A DNA stretch of 31,734 nt from a virus. Where the stretch lies: positions 10 through 31,743 of IMG/VR virus record IMGVR_UViG_3300000227_000022, one strand, 5' to 3'. Of the stretch, positions 31,342 to 31,734 are shown in pieces. How positions within the stretch are numbered: the first letter of the stretch is position 1; every line of letters starts with the position of its first letter. The notes below the pieces were generated by a model. It worked only from the letters and a program-made list of their open reading frames with translations. It had not been told where the DNA came from and made no database searches. The position numbers were made by a program, and so were the translations under genes.

Positions 31342-31510
31342 GTGTTCTTCTCCTTTAGTTTTTCCCAAATATCCATGTAGAACTGCAACTGCCTCTGTGG
31401 GATAAACCCCGTTTCCCGCACAGCATCTTTCAGTGCCTCCAGCAGATCAGGCGGGCGTTGGCAAGACCTTCAGAAATGGCTACGTCCTTGACGGCTTGGG
31501 ACTCGGTCAT
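31338..31510 (-). pseudogene. Frameshifted small gene (would be about 57 aa)
   Basis: The ATG at 31510 overlaps the upstream stop (ATGA) and opens MTESQAVKDVAISEGLANAR, then a frame change and early stop. The continuing frame reads PDLLEALKDAVRETGFIPQR, QLQFYMDIWEKLKEKNT and ends with TGA at 31338-31340, again overlapping the next ATG. The span is 173 bases, one short of a whole codon number, so one base is missing, near 31448-31452 (CGCC-TGATC). Either the gene is broken, the sequence has an error, or a frameshift is programmed. Confidence 0.6.
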
Positions 31511-31728
31511 ACAAAACCTCCTTCCATTGCCCATTGCTTACCCTTCTCTAGCAGGAATAGTGCTTCAGCTCGTGACATATGTGATGATCGTATCATCAAC
31601 TCGCCATCTACACAGCCAATAATAAGTACATCTGTCAGAGCATCCTCAAAATCTAACGCAGACTTTAGGGCTTGGTTTGGTCTGAAGTTACTTGATGCCG
31701 GTAGTCCTATGACATTGGTGTCATTCAT
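31507..31728 (-). CDS. Hypothetical phage protein (73 aa)
   Basis: This 73-aa protein contains DVLIIGCVDGELMIRSSHMS and RAEALFLLEKGKQWAM, a strand-turn-strand followed by a helix, seen in many small phage/prophage accessory proteins. Function is unknown. It is the first leftward gene fully in the window. The operon clearly continues to the right, since a TAA (31732-31734) of another reading lies just before it. Confidence 0.6.
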   Translation of the reverse strand: MNDTNVIGLPASSNFRPNQALKSALDFEDALTDVLIIGCVDGELMIRSSHMSRAEALFLLEKGKQWAMEGGFV

Positions 31729-31734
31729 TCCTTA

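Noticed and set aside
1-31734. Prophage, tRNA or insertion sequence
   Set aside because: No integrase, repressor, attachment repeat, cloverleaf or transposase was seen; the content is that of a lytic podovirus.

Overview
The window is part of the genome of a lytic, T7-like short-tailed phage (podovirus). It carries an ejection-protein cassette, a single-subunit RNA polymerase, a T7-type primase-helicase, a family A DNA polymerase and a gp6-type 5' exonuclease. It also carries a vitamin B12-dependent ribonucleotide reductase, which fits an aquatic (possibly marine) bacterial host. That habitat is inference; the host cannot be read from the sequence. I saw no integrase, tRNA, CRISPR array or insertion sequence.

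The layout is two convergent arms meeting at a bidirectional terminator near 13.6 kb. The rightward arm (1-13593) is virion morphogenesis: the end of a tail fibre with decapeptide repeats, a tail assembly chaperone, a GNAT-like protein, three small low-complexity virion proteins, and three giant ejection-type proteins of 948, 1260 and 1138 aa. The 948-aa protein has a lytic transglycosylase domain. The 1260-aa protein has an N-terminal domain that looks like staphylococcal nuclease. The 1138-aa protein carries what I read as diverged motifs A, B and C of a T7/N4-type RNA polymerase.

The leftward arm (31728 down to 13635) begins with a chain of very small, mostly ATGA-overlapping accessory genes. 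Next come a long acidic Cys-cluster protein, an M20/M28-like zinc peptidase, micro-proteins with single membrane segments and a small HExxH metalloprotease. Then come DNA polymerase, exonuclease, primase-helicase, T7-like RNA polymerase, ribonucleotide reductase, a thioredoxin and small unknown genes.

The leftward arm is heavily invaded by selfish elements. The reductase gene holds an intein with an HNH endonuclease directly in front of the catalytic thiyl-radical cysteine. It also holds a group I intron with a GIY-YIG endonuclease in the conserved PSGTLSLLPG loop. Two more GIY-YIG endonucleases flank the exonuclease gene. I could place both intron splice sites to the base, and the spliced, protein-spliced reductase would be about 641 aa.

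The most exciting candidate is the 1138-aa virion protein. If it is an encapsidated RNA polymerase, the phage would carry two single-subunit RNA polymerases. One would be ejected with the DNA and could start the leftward operon. The other, encoded far down that operon, would take over later. That would be an N4-like strategy in a compact T7-like genome.
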